From: a virus
IMG/VR virus record: IMGVR_UViG_3300021952_000009
Location: 1-43,013 of that record
Length of the DNA stretch: 43,013 bases
Strand: one strand, 5' to 3'
Part shown: one piece after another, positions 13,648-20,288 of the stretch
Numbering within the stretch: the first letter of the stretch is position 1
How the letters are laid out: every line of letters starts with the position of its first letter
Program-made: the position numbers and the translations under genes
The notes under the pieces: generated by a model
The model's input: the letters and a program-made list of their open reading frames with translations, nothing else
Told to the model about the DNA's origin: nothing
Databases searched by the model: none

Positions 13648-13682
13648 AGCACCAAGAACTAAGAACTACGAACCAAGAACCT
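13648..13682. repeat. Heptamer tandem repeat
   Basis: Units CCAAGAA, CTAAGAA, CTACGAA and CCAAGAA lie immediately upstream of the GGAGG site of the gene starting at 13631. Confidence 0.88.
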
Positions 13683-13718
13683 GCCTAGTACTCCATCGCC
13701 ACCGCTGACGATCGCGGA

Positions 13719-14087
13719 TCAAGGCGTCGACTTTCTCCGTCTCGTCGCCTTGGCTGCGGCTCCGACTTCTGGCCTCGCGATCAACAGCACTTCGCGGCGA
13801 AACTCGATCCCCTTGACGATGGTGATCTTCTTGCCGATACAGTCCTTCGCTGTCGGAAAGATGGCATCAAATGCAATGCGGTTATCTCGACGCCCCAGGC
13901 TGAACCATGGAGCATGCCCCACGAACTTCAGCACCAATCCGCTTTCGCTTTTCAGAATGTCATCAATCGTGACTTCCAGCGATCGCCCTTTGATGTAGTC
14001 CGGATGAAACCACTGCTCCTCGACCAGGTCCCTCAGTGGCCTTTCTTCCGCAGCCACCGACACAAACGCAACGCCTTCCTCCGCCAT
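13719..14087 (-). CDS. Small OB-like phage protein linked to the RecE-like exonuclease
   Basis: This is a 122-residue protein with ATG at 14087 and GAAGGG upstream. The pattern is a beta-rich module: SLEVTIDDILKSESGLVLKF, then KDCIGKKITIVKGIEFRREV, then LLIARPE. It resembles the short phage proteins that sit next to RecE/RecT-type recombination genes and carry an IGKRITLY-type strand. That likeness is from memory and modest. The tail is basic (KATRRRKS). It lies directly downstream of the exonuclease gene, which supports a role in the recombination module. No enzyme motif is seen. Confidence 0.65.
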   Translation of the reverse strand: MAEEGVAFVSVAAEERPLRDLVEEQWFHPDYIKGRSLEVTIDDILKSESGLVLKFVGHAPWFSLGRRDNRIAFDAIFPTAKDCIGKKITIVKGIEFRREVLLIARPEVGAAAKATRRRKSTP

Positions 14088-14101
14088 GCTTCGCCCTTCT
14101 T

Positions 14102-14141
14102 AAACTAAGAACTAATAACCAATAACCAATAACCAAGAACC
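14102..14141. repeat. Heptamer tandem repeat
   Basis: Units CTAAGAA, CTAATAA, CCAATAA (twice) and CCAAGAA separate the exonuclease stop from the next gene's ribosome site. Confidence 0.88.
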
Positions 14142-14149
14142 TCCGCCTT

Positions 14150-15112
14150 TTACCCGATCTGCATTTCCGGCAATGCGTAAGCCGGTATCGCCCACTCGCC
14201 TGGAGGCGACACGCTTGGCCAGTCGTTTTTGTCCAATGCCGTTGCGATCGCATTGAGTGCCGCTCGATACTCCATCCGGCCTGCGATCTCGCTGGCGAAT
14301 CTCCATGGAGCCCCGTGTACCGTGTGAGGTTTCTCACGCTCCACGGCCACTGCTGCCGGCGTGTACATGCAGCCAGTTAAGACGTGCATGCCGTCTGAGT
14401 AATACGCTGCCTGGCGGTGATATCCGAACGTCGCCGCGGTTCGAGGAAATTTGATCACCGAGTCCGTTGTCTTCAAATCAATGACAGTCGGGCAAGATTT
14501 GTCGTGTTGAACGCAATCGATACGTCCTTTGCAGAGCAGCCCCGTCTCCGTGTCCTTCCAGACGATTGACAACTCGTAATCTGTCGCTGGCCCGTTGTTC
14601 CGAAAGTACTCCCGTGCCATCTCGTCCTGATCGAGTGCATACAGGACGCCACCCATCCGATTGAATTCATCCTGACTCACAATCGACTGCCCGACATGAC
14701 ACGCAGTCCACCTGGCAACGCGATCCTTGTACATCTTCGCGTTCTTGCTTTGAGTTGCTTTTCCATCTGCATCTGTGCACTGAGACGCCACTGCGTTACC
14801 TTCGGCATCAACATCAAATGCGATCAGATCCGGCATCACGGCGTATTGCTTGAGTGCCGTCATGAACTCGAACCGTCCCGCATGGCATAGCTTCCCGAAT
14901 CGGATCTCGGCGGATTCTTCCATCGGCTTCTGGCTGACGTAGTGACCCATCGACACCACGATCTTCGGCGATCGCTCAACAATCGCAGCCCCCAGACTGC
15001 TGTTACTGATGGCGTTCCACGAAAGATATTCATCGAATGGCACGGCCTGATAAACACCTGGGTTCTGGTGCACTGGTTCACCACGCACCCCCGGAAACAC
15101 AAACCCCTTCAT
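14150..15112 (-). CDS. RecE-like PD-(D/E)XK exonuclease (exodeoxyribonuclease VIII family)
   Basis: This protein has 320 residues from the ATG at 15112, which overlaps the upstream stop (TGATG) and has GGAGG five bases upstream. It would degrade linear duplex DNA to make single strands for annealing. Visible motifs are RFGKLCHAGR with H77, then KGRIDC (D199), VIDLKTTDS (D212 and K214), and the helix YHRQAAYY with the QxxxY element (Q234 and Y238 region). They appear in the order known for RecE and Cas4-type PD-(D/E)XK nucleases. Length fits the catalytic domain alone. No RecT or Beta annealing protein is recognised nearby, so the partner may be one of the unassigned neighbours. Confidence 0.85.
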   Translation of the reverse strand: MKGFVFPGVRGEPVHQNPGVYQAVPFDEYLSWNAISNSSLGAAIVERSPKIVVSMGHYVSQKPMEESAEIRFGKLCHAGRFEFMTALKQYAVMPDLIAFDVDAEGNAVASQCTDADGKATQSKNAKMYKDRVARWTACHVGQSIVSQDEFNRMGGVLYALDQDEMAREYFRNNGPATDYELSIVWKDTETGLLCKGRIDCVQHDKSCPTVIDLKTTDSVIKFPRTAATFGYHRQAAYYSDGMHVLTGCMYTPAAVAVEREKPHTVHGAPWRFASEIAGRMEYRAALNAIATALDKNDWPSVSPPGEWAIPAYALPEMQIG

Positions 15113-15411
15113 CATCTCCTCCATTCTCTGTGTTCTCGGTGGTGAACTCCGCGTTGCTCGTCACTCAGCCCGAGCAGATCACACCACTCATCGATCGACT
15201 CACAATCATCTGCGTTCCTGATCACCTGGCTGATTTCGCTGGCACTGGCGAGTGACCATGTCTGACATCTCCGTGAGTGAGCCGCGATGCCCCAAACTCC
15301 GAAGCGATCATTCCGCCGTTCAATCACAATCCGATCGTCGAAGTCATCCGCAGAGCCGCCCCGCTCGTAGATGTGGATCTCATTCCCAACCTCATTGACT
15401 GTCAGCGGCAT
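15112..15411 (-). CDS. Small hypothetical protein
   Basis: This is a 99-residue protein from the ATG at 15411 (weak GTGAAG ribosome site); longer frames run into the heptamer block. The core VNEVGNEIHIYERGGSADDF, then RIVIERRNDRFGVWGI, looks like a small beta-rich protein, with an acidic C-terminal helix (NADDCESIDEWCDLLGLSDE). Its stop overlaps the exonuclease start, so the two are coupled. No family is recognised. Confidence 0.6.
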   Translation of the reverse strand: MPLTVNEVGNEIHIYERGGSADDFDDRIVIERRNDRFGVWGIAAHSRRCQTWSLASASEISQVIRNADDCESIDEWCDLLGLSDEQRGVHHREHREWRR

Positions 15412-15418
15412 GACTTCA

Positions 15419-15452
15419 CCAACCAAGCACCAAGAACCAAGCACCAAGAACC
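15419..15452. repeat. Heptamer tandem repeat
   Basis: Units CCAAGCA and CCAAGAA alternate, four in all, between the stop at 15457 and the gene starting at 15411. Confidence 0.88.
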
Positions 15453-15456
15453 TGCC

Positions 15457-15660
15457 TTATTCTTCAAACAACTCAGCCTCTAAATCGTCAATCAGATCCT
15501 GAGCCCAGAACGGCAGTCTCAATATCTGTTCTGCTGTTGGCCGCTTCACTGCGATCCTGACGCGAAACATCCGCTGTCGTTTCTTGATCGCCTGTTGCCT
15601 GAGTAACTCGATCCATTCCCTCACCCAGATTGGTTGACGCTCCAGCCGCTTGCCGTCCAT
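15457..15660 (-). CDS. Small hypothetical protein
   Basis: This is a 67-residue protein with ATG at 15660 and GAGG six bases upstream. The sequence is basic and helical (IWVREWIELLRQQAIKKRQR) with an acidic tail (FWAQDLIDDLEAELFEE). Its composition looks like a real small protein. It overlaps the 3' third of the zinc-binding gene 15488-15988 in a different frame for 173 bp, and at least one of the two frames there is probably not conserved. I favour this one for the shared stretch, on its ribosome site and composition. Confidence 0.55.
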   Translation of the reverse strand: MDGKRLERQPIWVREWIELLRQQAIKKRQRMFRVRIAVKRPTAEQILRLPFWAQDLIDDLEAELFEE

Positions 15661-15988
15661 GGATCACCTCGCAACGTGCGTTGTCATGTCTCCCCAGTGC
15701 GTACTCGCGGCCACTCACGAGTCTGGTTGCTCCGCATTGGCTGCATTCAAGCAGCACCTCCTCGGCGAGGTTTCCGGCACATGCCTGCATCGCACCTCCA
15801 CACACGCCAATCACGATTCGCGACTTGATGCCAAGCCACTCTTGCCACGTTCTATATCTGCCAGCTACGAGACGAATATGCATGCGACACTTGCCGCACT
15901 CAGTCTTCACCGGCAACATCGATTGATACTGCTGAACATCCGCATGGCAATGTGGACACCGTGGATTCGATCCCATTCGTGACTTCAT
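15488..15988 (-). CDS. Zinc-binding protein with two Cys-pair motifs, 3' end overlapping the next gene
   Basis: This is a 166-residue reading frame with ATG at 15988 and a GAGGG ribosome site. The first part has CPHCHADV and CGKCRMHI, and later CSQCGATR, so two zinc-ribbon-like modules occupy residues about 10-35 and 75-105. The last 55 residues (STNLGEGMDRVTQATGDQET...) are low in complexity and lie on top of the gene 15457-15660. The ancestral stop may have been lost, so that the protein runs on into its neighbour. The role is unknown; nucleic-acid binding is plausible from the zinc ribbons. Confidence 0.55.
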   Translation of the reverse strand: MKSRMGSNPRCPHCHADVQQYQSMLPVKTECGKCRMHIRLVAGRYRTWQEWLGIKSRIVIGVCGGAMQACAGNLAEEVLLECSQCGATRLVSGREYALGRHDNARCEVIHGRQAAGASTNLGEGMDRVTQATGDQETTADVSRQDRSEAANSRTDIETAVLGSGSD

Positions 15989-16024
15989 TACGCCCTCACG
16001 CCTAAGAACTCAGAATTCCCATGG

Positions 16025-16699
16025 TCAAGCACCCGCCGCTGATTGACTTGCTGGGGCTGGCACGTGCTCCGGATGCCCTCCGTTCTGGTGAATTGCACCG
16101 AGTTCCGGAGCCGTTCTTCCCAGCGGCTTCAACATCACCATCCCCGGTGATGCGTTTTCTGGCCTCTCCGCGATCGGATCTCCGGTACGAGGTGCCGACC
16201 ACTTGTGACCCATCTTCGCCGTGACCTGCATCCACTGATCGCGTACAGACTCGGTGCAATGAGCCGCCGCGTCTGCCCATGTTGGCGAGCGACCATGGAG
16301 ACCTTGAAACCTGACTCCGTAAAACAGCGACTGCAGGTTGTGAGGCAGGAATGGCTCGTGTGCTGTCGCGCAGATCGGACAAGTCCCCGGCGATGCTGGC
16401 AGCATCATCATCGGCTGGATGACTTCAACTTCCTTCGGTTCAGGAGCGACCTCCGTTTGAGCAAACAGAATCGGCGTTGGCATCCCCTCTTTAAGACGCG
16501 ACCTCAACTCGATCGCGAGTGACGTGTCTCCAGTGTCGAATTCCTGACTTCGATTGACCTCTCCATCTGTCAACTCGCGACACTCGCCAACTTCGCGGCC
16601 AAAGTCCCTGGCCTCAATGACACACGACTCAAGATCCTCCCCGGCCCAGATATCTTGGTCATTCAAAAAGAACAGTCGCTGACCATTGATAGGTGTCAT
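16025..16699 (-). CDS. Hypothetical phage protein with a CxxC motif
   Basis: This is a 224-residue protein with ATG at 16699 and AAGG upstream. The N-terminal half is acidic (AGEDLESCVIEARDFGREVG). A central segment, GTCPICATAHEPFLPHNLQS, carries a CPIC pair, and SPTWADAAAHCTESVRDQWM looks like a conserved helix. The C-terminal 60 residues are Pro/Gly-rich and probably disordered. It is upstream of the recombination genes in the same transcription unit. I cannot assign a function; the single Cys pair is too little for a confident zinc finger. Confidence 0.6.
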   Translation of the reverse strand: MTPINGQRLFFLNDQDIWAGEDLESCVIEARDFGREVGECRELTDGEVNRSQEFDTGDTSLAIELRSRLKEGMPTPILFAQTEVAPEPKEVEVIQPMMMLPASPGTCPICATAHEPFLPHNLQSLFYGVRFQGLHGRSPTWADAAAHCTESVRDQWMQVTAKMGHKWSAPRTGDPIAERPENASPGMVMLKPLGRTAPELGAIHQNGGHPEHVPAPASQSAAGA

Positions 16700-16749
16700 C
16701 TGTACGTACCTTTCACGCAGACGTTTTGGTTTCTTGAGAAACTTGAAAG

Positions 16750-16782
16750 AGTTCTTGGTGCCTGGTTCTTTGTTCTTGGTTC
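16750..16782. repeat. Heptamer tandem repeat (reverse orientation)
   Basis: TTCTTGG, TGCCTGG and TTCTTTG units lie between the genes ending at 16798 and starting at 16699. Confidence 0.82.
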
Positions 16783-16797
16783 GAACCCAGACACGGC

Positions 16798-17157
16798 CTA
16801 GGAAGTCGGCGCTTCCTGCTCTAAGGCTATGTATTCACCGCCAGACTCATCAAACGCTGTTCGAATGATCGACCTTGCCTCGATCAATCGCTGACGGAGC
16901 AAGGCAACCGTCTTCCCGCGTTCATCCGCGACTCGCTTAAATTCCGTTGCGCGATGTTCCATCTCGCAATACCCGATGCGTTGCTGTTCGAGCACCTCCG
17001 ACATCGACCTGTCTTTTTGCTCCAGGTCCTTGACGCAGCCACGCCAACCATTCCAGCATCGCTGCGCATCGTCCCGAGCGATCGCCCATGCAATCACGAA
17101 CCCGATCAGAGCGATCGTTTCCAGCATCATCGTGGCTATGATAATGAATCCATTCAT
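16798..17157 (-). CDS. Small membrane-anchored coiled-coil protein
   Basis: This is a 119-residue protein with ATG at 17157 and AGGAG upstream. Residues 4-26 form one hydrophobic helix (FIIIATMMLETIALIGFVIA). The rest is charged and helical (CVKDLEQKDRSMSEVLEQQR) and likely to be a coiled coil. It is the first gene after the structured 0.9-kb gap, so among the first expressed after the excisionase-like gene if transcription reads through. Possible roles are superinfection exclusion or membrane attachment of replication proteins; the sequence does not decide. Confidence 0.6.
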   Translation of the reverse strand: MNGFIIIATMMLETIALIGFVIAWAIARDDAQRCWNGWRGCVKDLEQKDRSMSEVLEQQRIGYCEMEHRATEFKRVADERGKTVALLRQRLIEARSIIRTAFDESGGEYIALEQEAPTS

Positions 17158-17316
17158 CGTACTTTCACTCCTGAATTGCGCTGACTCGGCACGATTGCCG
17201 AGTCAGCGACTTGTCAAGACCGCACCCGATCCACCAGGCGAATCGAGTTGAGCCACATGGCTCTTCCTTTGTGGTGGGGTTCTAGCCTCCCCCCGTGGCA
17301 TCTTCACACTATTCGT

Positions 17317-17384
17317 GGTGCTTAGTTCTTGGTTCTTGGTGCTTAGTTCTTGGTTCTTGGTGCTTAGTTCTTGGTTCTTGGTTC
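17317..17384. repeat. Heptamer tandem repeat, longest array
   Basis: About nine units in the order TGCTTAG, TTCTTGG, TTCTTGG form a 21-bp higher-order repeat present three times. The orientation is opposite to the block at 17537-17574. Confidence 0.9.
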
Positions 17385-17536
17385 GATCGTTTCGGTAGGA
17401 TCTCGATCGCACCTGCTGGTTTGATCTTCGTTGGTGTCACCAGCCTTACCCACTTTTGAACGCTATTTTTCCCGATGGGATAGCTCCCAACTGCACTAGC
17501 AGACTCTGCAGATTGACGGTCTACAGGTCAGGTCTT

Positions 17537-17574
17537 CACCAAGAACCAAGAACCAAGAACCAAGAACCATGAAC
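17537..17574. repeat. Heptamer tandem repeat
   Basis: Four perfect CCAAGAA units plus CCATGAA. Inverted relative to 17317-17384, so the two blocks could pair in a transcript across about 150 nt. Confidence 0.9.
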
Positions 17575-17585
17575 TTTTAAAAATC

Positions 17586-17602
17586 GGGGTCATCCTGACC
17601 CC
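17586..17602 (-). terminator. Intrinsic terminator on the leftward transcript
   Basis: GGGGTCA and TGACCCC form a perfect 7-bp stem with a 3-nt loop. On the minus strand the stem is followed by GATTTTTAA. It would stop or attenuate transcripts from the promoter at 18390-18418 after the excisionase-like gene. Confidence 0.7.
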
Positions 17603-17659
17603 CGCGAATCATTCGCCGCGTGTCTCCCACGCGTCCTACGGCCTCCGCCGCGTCCTGGC

Positions 17660-17677
17660 CCCGGCATTCGTGCCGGG
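17660..17677. other. Perfect hairpin with TTCG loop
   Basis: CCCGGCA-TTCG-TGCCGGG gives a 7-bp stem and a TTCG tetraloop on the plus strand, followed by CTCCTTGTTTTC. It could be a weak plus-strand terminator or a structural RNA element. Confidence 0.55.
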
Positions 17678-17836
17678 ACTCCTTGTTTTCGAAGGCCGTC
17701 TATTCCGGCCTGTCACCCCTTACCGCTTTGGGTTCGCGATCGACCGCTCCGATTCTCGCTGTGCCTGCTTTCATCGGTCCCACTCATCTGGGAGTCTGGA
17801 TTACTGGCTCCCGGTCACCGCTTCTCGCGGATTGGT

Positions 17837-17850
17837 CAATTTCCAAATTG
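17837..17850. other. Palindrome CAATTT-CC-AAATTG
   Basis: This is a perfect 6-bp inverted repeat with a 2-bp spacer, directly abutting the tRNA-like segment. It is a candidate operator, an integrase arm or core site, or an RNA end. Confidence 0.45.
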
Positions 17851-17905
17851 AGCAGTGACGGAATCGAACCGTCACTCTGGTAACCCAGTACGCCACGATC
17901 TGCCC
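17849..17905 (-). ncRNA. tRNA-like segment apparently lacking a D arm
   Basis: On the minus strand GACGGTTCGATTCCGTC is an excellent TpsiC arm. The next seven bases, ACTGCTC, can pair with GGGCAGA at 17905-17899 (six pairs including one G-T, then a mismatch). Only about 25 nt lie between, enough for an anticodon-like arm (TGG...CCA) but not for a D arm, and no CCA end is encoded. It may be a decayed tRNA, a tRNA mimic or an attachment-site relic. The T arm is clear; the rest is uncertain. Confidence 0.35.
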
Positions 17906-17952
17906 ACATGACTTGCAATCTCTACGCGAGATTTGACCTGCATCATGCTCCC

Positions 17953-17987
17953 CCAACTAAGAACCAAGCACCAAGAACCAAGAACTG
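17953..17987. repeat. Heptamer tandem repeat
   Basis: CTAAGAA, CCAAGCA, CCAAGAA and CCAAGAA units lie downstream of the excisionase-like gene. Confidence 0.88.
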
Positions 17988-18050
17988 TTTTTTCAAATCC
18001 CCGCCAACGCCCGACCCCAGGCCCGTTGTTGACAACACACAAAACGTGAC

Positions 18051-18329
18051 CTAGGTTTTGGCTGCAGTCTTCTTTCCGCGTCCTGGTCCGGGATGAATCC
18101 CACGCGGCTTGATCTGATACGGACCGCACTTGGCCACAAATTCCAGATAATCGCGACCCAGTACCGTTGCCGTGCCTGAGTCGCGAACCAGTGTGATATT
18201 CAGCTTCGCCGCGCTCTCGGTCAGCTTTCGCAGCTTCGTGCGGCTAATGTTCGCCAGCTTCAAAAACACATGCAGAGGGTATGCCCGATCAGGTTCGATT
18301 GGCGTTTCTCTTTGCTTTGCCTTGGCCAT
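18051..18329 (-). CDS. Small DNA-binding protein, excisionase or AlpA-like candidate
   Basis: This is a 92-residue protein with ATG at 18329, GGAAGG five bases upstream and a good promoter about 54 nt before that. YPLHVFLKLANISRTKLRKL reads as a winged-helix or MerR-like reading head, and VLGRDYLEFV follows as in small excisionase-type proteins. The C-terminal tail is basic (GPGRGKKTAAKT). Proteins with this YPLHVFL start are, from memory, frequent in Planctomycetes, which is my main hint of host. It is divergent from the integrase unit, the usual layout for a directionality factor or early regulator. Confidence 0.65.
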   Translation of the reverse strand: MAKAKQRETPIEPDRAYPLHVFLKLANISRTKLRKLTESAAKLNITLVRDSGTATVLGRDYLEFVAKCGPYQIKPRGIHPGPGRGKKTAAKT

Positions 18330-18389
18330 ATCAACCTTCCGTGTTTGTGGTAACTTTGGTTTTGTTTGACTCGCGGTTGCGATGGGCGG

Positions 18390-18418
18390 ATTAAACCTTC
18401 ACGCCACCAACTCGTCAA
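18390..18418 (-). promoter_or_regulatory. Sigma70-like promoter for the leftward early operon
   Basis: On the minus strand TTGACG (18418-18413) is followed after exactly 17 bp by TTTAAT (18395-18390). This is five of six matches to the -35 consensus and four of six to the -10. A start near 18383 leaves a leader of about 54 nt before the ATG at 18329. It is the best promoter-like match I found in the window. Confidence 0.7.
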
Positions 18419-18442
18419 CAATAAAAGTTTTCTTGCATTCAA

Positions 18443-18486
18443 GTTGCCAGCAACTAAAGACTGTCTCCAGCGACAAAAGCCTTTTG
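18443..18486. promoter_or_regulatory. Two palindromes in the divergent regulatory region (operator candidates)
   Basis: GTTGC-CA-GCAAC (18443-18454) and CAAAAG-C-CTTTTG (18474-18486) are perfect inverted repeats between the leftward promoter and the rightward integrase unit. They are placed where a lysogeny regulator would bind. A T-rich tract (18510-18530) follows just before the rightward gene. The regulator itself is not identified. Confidence 0.45.
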
Positions 18487-18542
18487 TTTGCCTAGAGTTG
18501 CGAAAGTTTTGACTTTTTTTGGTTTTTTTGAAAATTACCATC

Positions 18543-18932
18543 ATGCCGGACACATGGAATCACACGCCGCTCACTGACTTGAAATTCATCGCCGATGAGT
18601 TGAGAGGCACGGCACAGATTCTTGACGATGTGTGTAAAACGCTGTCCGATAATGGAATGGACCGCGCCTGGACGTATTGGACAGACCAAATACCCAGAAA
18701 AACGGCGTCTCTCAAAACGTTTGCTGAGCGAGCTCGTGATGAGGTTAACGACCAGATTGTTTCCAAGCGTTTCGGGCTTCAATGTGCCGCCGAATTAAAC
18801 AAGAACAGGTCATCGAAGGAGCTTGCACGAAGAAACGAAGCGTTATCAAAAGCACTTGTAGACGCCACTCCTGCCAACGATGCAGCACTGGGCAAGAACA
18901 CGAAGAAATCTGCGAAGAAAAAGGCCACCTGA
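18543..18932 (+). CDS. Hypothetical protein coupled to the integrase
   Basis: This is a 129-residue protein from the ATG at 18543. An upstream in-frame codon at 18519 lies in the T-rich tract and is less likely. The sequence is helical (LKFIADELRGTAQILDDVCK) with a Lys/Ala-rich tail (GKNTKKSAKKKAT). Its TGA overlaps the integrase ATG (TGATG), so the two are co-translated. It may be an integration accessory or regulatory protein; no helix-turn-helix is obvious. It is one of only three convincing plus-strand genes. Confidence 0.65.
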   Translation: MPDTWNHTPLTDLKFIADELRGTAQILDDVCKTLSDNGMDRAWTYWTDQIPRKTASLKTFAERARDEVNDQIVSKRFGLQCAAELNKNRSSKELARRNEALSKALVDATPANDAALGKNTKKSAKKKAT

Positions 18933-20086
18933 TGAAAATCAAGGTGTATGTCATCAAGTACCCTGACAGAAAGTTCTACGTCCTTCGCTGGACAGATCCG
19001 CAGACTGGAAAGACTCACAGCAAATCAAGCAAGTGCACCAAGAAACGCGATGCAACCGAAAAGGCGATTGCTCACGAAAAGGCGCTGAACGCTGGTGACT
19101 TGAGCGATGATGGCTCTGCCGCATGGGACGCTTTCAAAGACAAACTGCAAACTTCGGTTTTGTCGGCCACGGCCACACGCACTGAGGAAAAGGTAATCGG
19201 CGTCCTGAAGTCCATGGACAAGTTCCGACCACCCTCCGCAATCCGCGACGTCAACAGCCGGTACCTCAGTGACTACGCTGCCTGGATGCGATCCAATCAC
19301 CTGGCCGAGTCGACAATCCAAAGCCACATGAGGCACATCAAGACGATCCTGCGATGGGCTGTCGATAATCGTTACCTGCCGACGATGCCGACGATCCCGG
19401 CCCAGCCAAGAGCGTCCAAGCGAAAGATGATGAAGGGCAGGCCGATCACCTCCGCCGAGTTTGACCGATTCCTCGCATCAATCCCGAAGGTTGTCGATGC
19501 GGCTCACGTCGCAAACTACGATCGCATGGCCCGAGGTCTCTGGCTGACTGGTCTGCGATTGGCAGAGTCGATGGAACTTTCCTGGGATACCTCGCACGGC
19601 TTTCACGTGATCGTCAACGGAGATCGAATGCAACTGAGAATTCCCGACTGGGCCGAGAAGGGCCATGAAGACCGAGTGTTTCCGCTGCCTCCCGATGCCG
19701 TTGCCTTCCTTTCCTCCATCCCTGAATCTGAGCGGATCGGATACGTGTTCAATCCAACATTCACGCTTCGAGGGAATGTCGGCAGATACAACTCATCGAA
19801 TGACGTGTCCAGAGTCTTCTCAGCGATCGGAGAGGCAGCCGACATCGTAGTTGAGATCCGACGCCCGAAACCCGGCGAAAAGGAGCCGCAGAAAAAATAC
19901 GCCAGCGCCCACGATTTCCGCCGTTCGTTCGGTTCGAGATGGGCGCAGATTGTAACTCCGGTTATCCTGCGAGAGTTGATGCGTCACTCCACCATTGAAA
20001 CAACGATGCTTTACTACGTTGGAGAGGACGCGAATAGAACGCAGGACGAAGTTTACCGCATTTGGAAAGAGCGACACACTTTGTAA
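18932..20086 (+). CDS. int: Tyrosine recombinase (phage integrase)
   Basis: This protein has 384 residues from the ATG at 18932, chosen because it overlaps the upstream stop; the open frame extends further but lies inside the preceding gene. It would catalyse site-specific integration and excision. The catalytic domain carries TGLRLAE (R209), AEKGHED (K243), HDFRRSFG (H327 and R330), MRHSTIETTMLYY with H352, and nucleophile Y361 or Y362. The N-terminal third has a SAM-like core-binding domain (AAWMRSNHLAESTIQSHMRH). A tRNA-Leu-like segment starts 27 bp after the stop, the expected place for attP. Confidence 0.94.
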   Translation: MKIKVYVIKYPDRKFYVLRWTDPQTGKTHSKSSKCTKKRDATEKAIAHEKALNAGDLSDDGSAAWDAFKDKLQTSVLSATATRTEEKVIGVLKSMDKFRPPSAIRDVNSRYLSDYAAWMRSNHLAESTIQSHMRHIKTILRWAVDNRYLPTMPTIPAQPRASKRKMMKGRPITSAEFDRFLASIPKVVDAAHVANYDRMARGLWLTGLRLAESMELSWDTSHGFHVIVNGDRMQLRIPDWAEKGHEDRVFPLPPDAVAFLSSIPESERIGYVFNPTFTLRGNVGRYNSSNDVSRVFSAIGEAADIVVEIRRPKPGEKEPQKKYASAHDFRRSFGSRWAQIVTPVILRELMRHSTIETTMLYYVGEDANRTQDEVYRIWKERHTL

Positions 20087-20112
20087 CACTCGTTGTTCCA
20101 AAACATCAAAAA

Positions 20113-20165
20113 GCCCTCAGGCCGAGTGGCGAAACAGGCAGACGCATCGGACTTAAAATCCATCC
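20113..20165 (+). other. tRNA-Leu-like 5' half, attachment site (attP) candidate
   Basis: GCCGAGTGGCGAAACAGGCA (20121-20140), then GACGCATCGGACTTAAAATC, matches the D arm and the TAA-anticodon arm of bacterial tRNA-Leu. After the anticodon loop the likeness fails: the anticodon stem is mismatched on its 3' side and no TpsiC arm or CCA end follows. A complete functional tRNA is therefore unlikely. The position right after int suggests a segment shared with the host attB tRNA gene. Confidence 0.6.
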
Positions 20166-20288
20166 AGATGGTTTCCGATGCAATCTGCTGGCCTCAAAAA
20201 GGTTCTATGTTAAGGCGAATTCCGAAACATCCTGTTTTCGTTGATTATTCGCGCCTCCGAAACTTGTTCCAAAGTTTGTAACAGAGTT

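Larger units (their letters stand above)
17158..18050. other. 0.9-kb stretch without convincing genes, rich in hairpins and repeats
   Basis: No open frame here has credible composition or start signals. It holds three heptamer blocks (17317-17384, 17537-17574, 17953-17987; the first inverted relative to the others), a terminator-like hairpin (17586-17602), a UUCG-loop hairpin (17660-17677), a CAATTT/AAATTG palindrome (17837-17850) and a tRNA-like segment (17849-17905). It lies downstream of the leftward promoter and the excisionase-like gene, so it would be a long leader or regulatory RNA for the early operon. Confidence 0.6.

Noticed and set aside
17620-17883. Plus-strand 87-residue frame in the non-coding gap
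   Set aside because: No ribosome site, unlikely composition, and it runs through hairpins and the tRNA-like segment.
18500-18542. Promoter for the integrase unit with TTGACT as -35
   Set aside because: No acceptable -10 at 16-18 bp; the following sequence is a T-tract. Left unassigned.
20113-20200. Complete functional tRNA-Leu gene
   Set aside because: The D arm and anticodon loop are clear, but the anticodon stem is mismatched and there is no TpsiC arm, matching acceptor stem or CCA end downstream.
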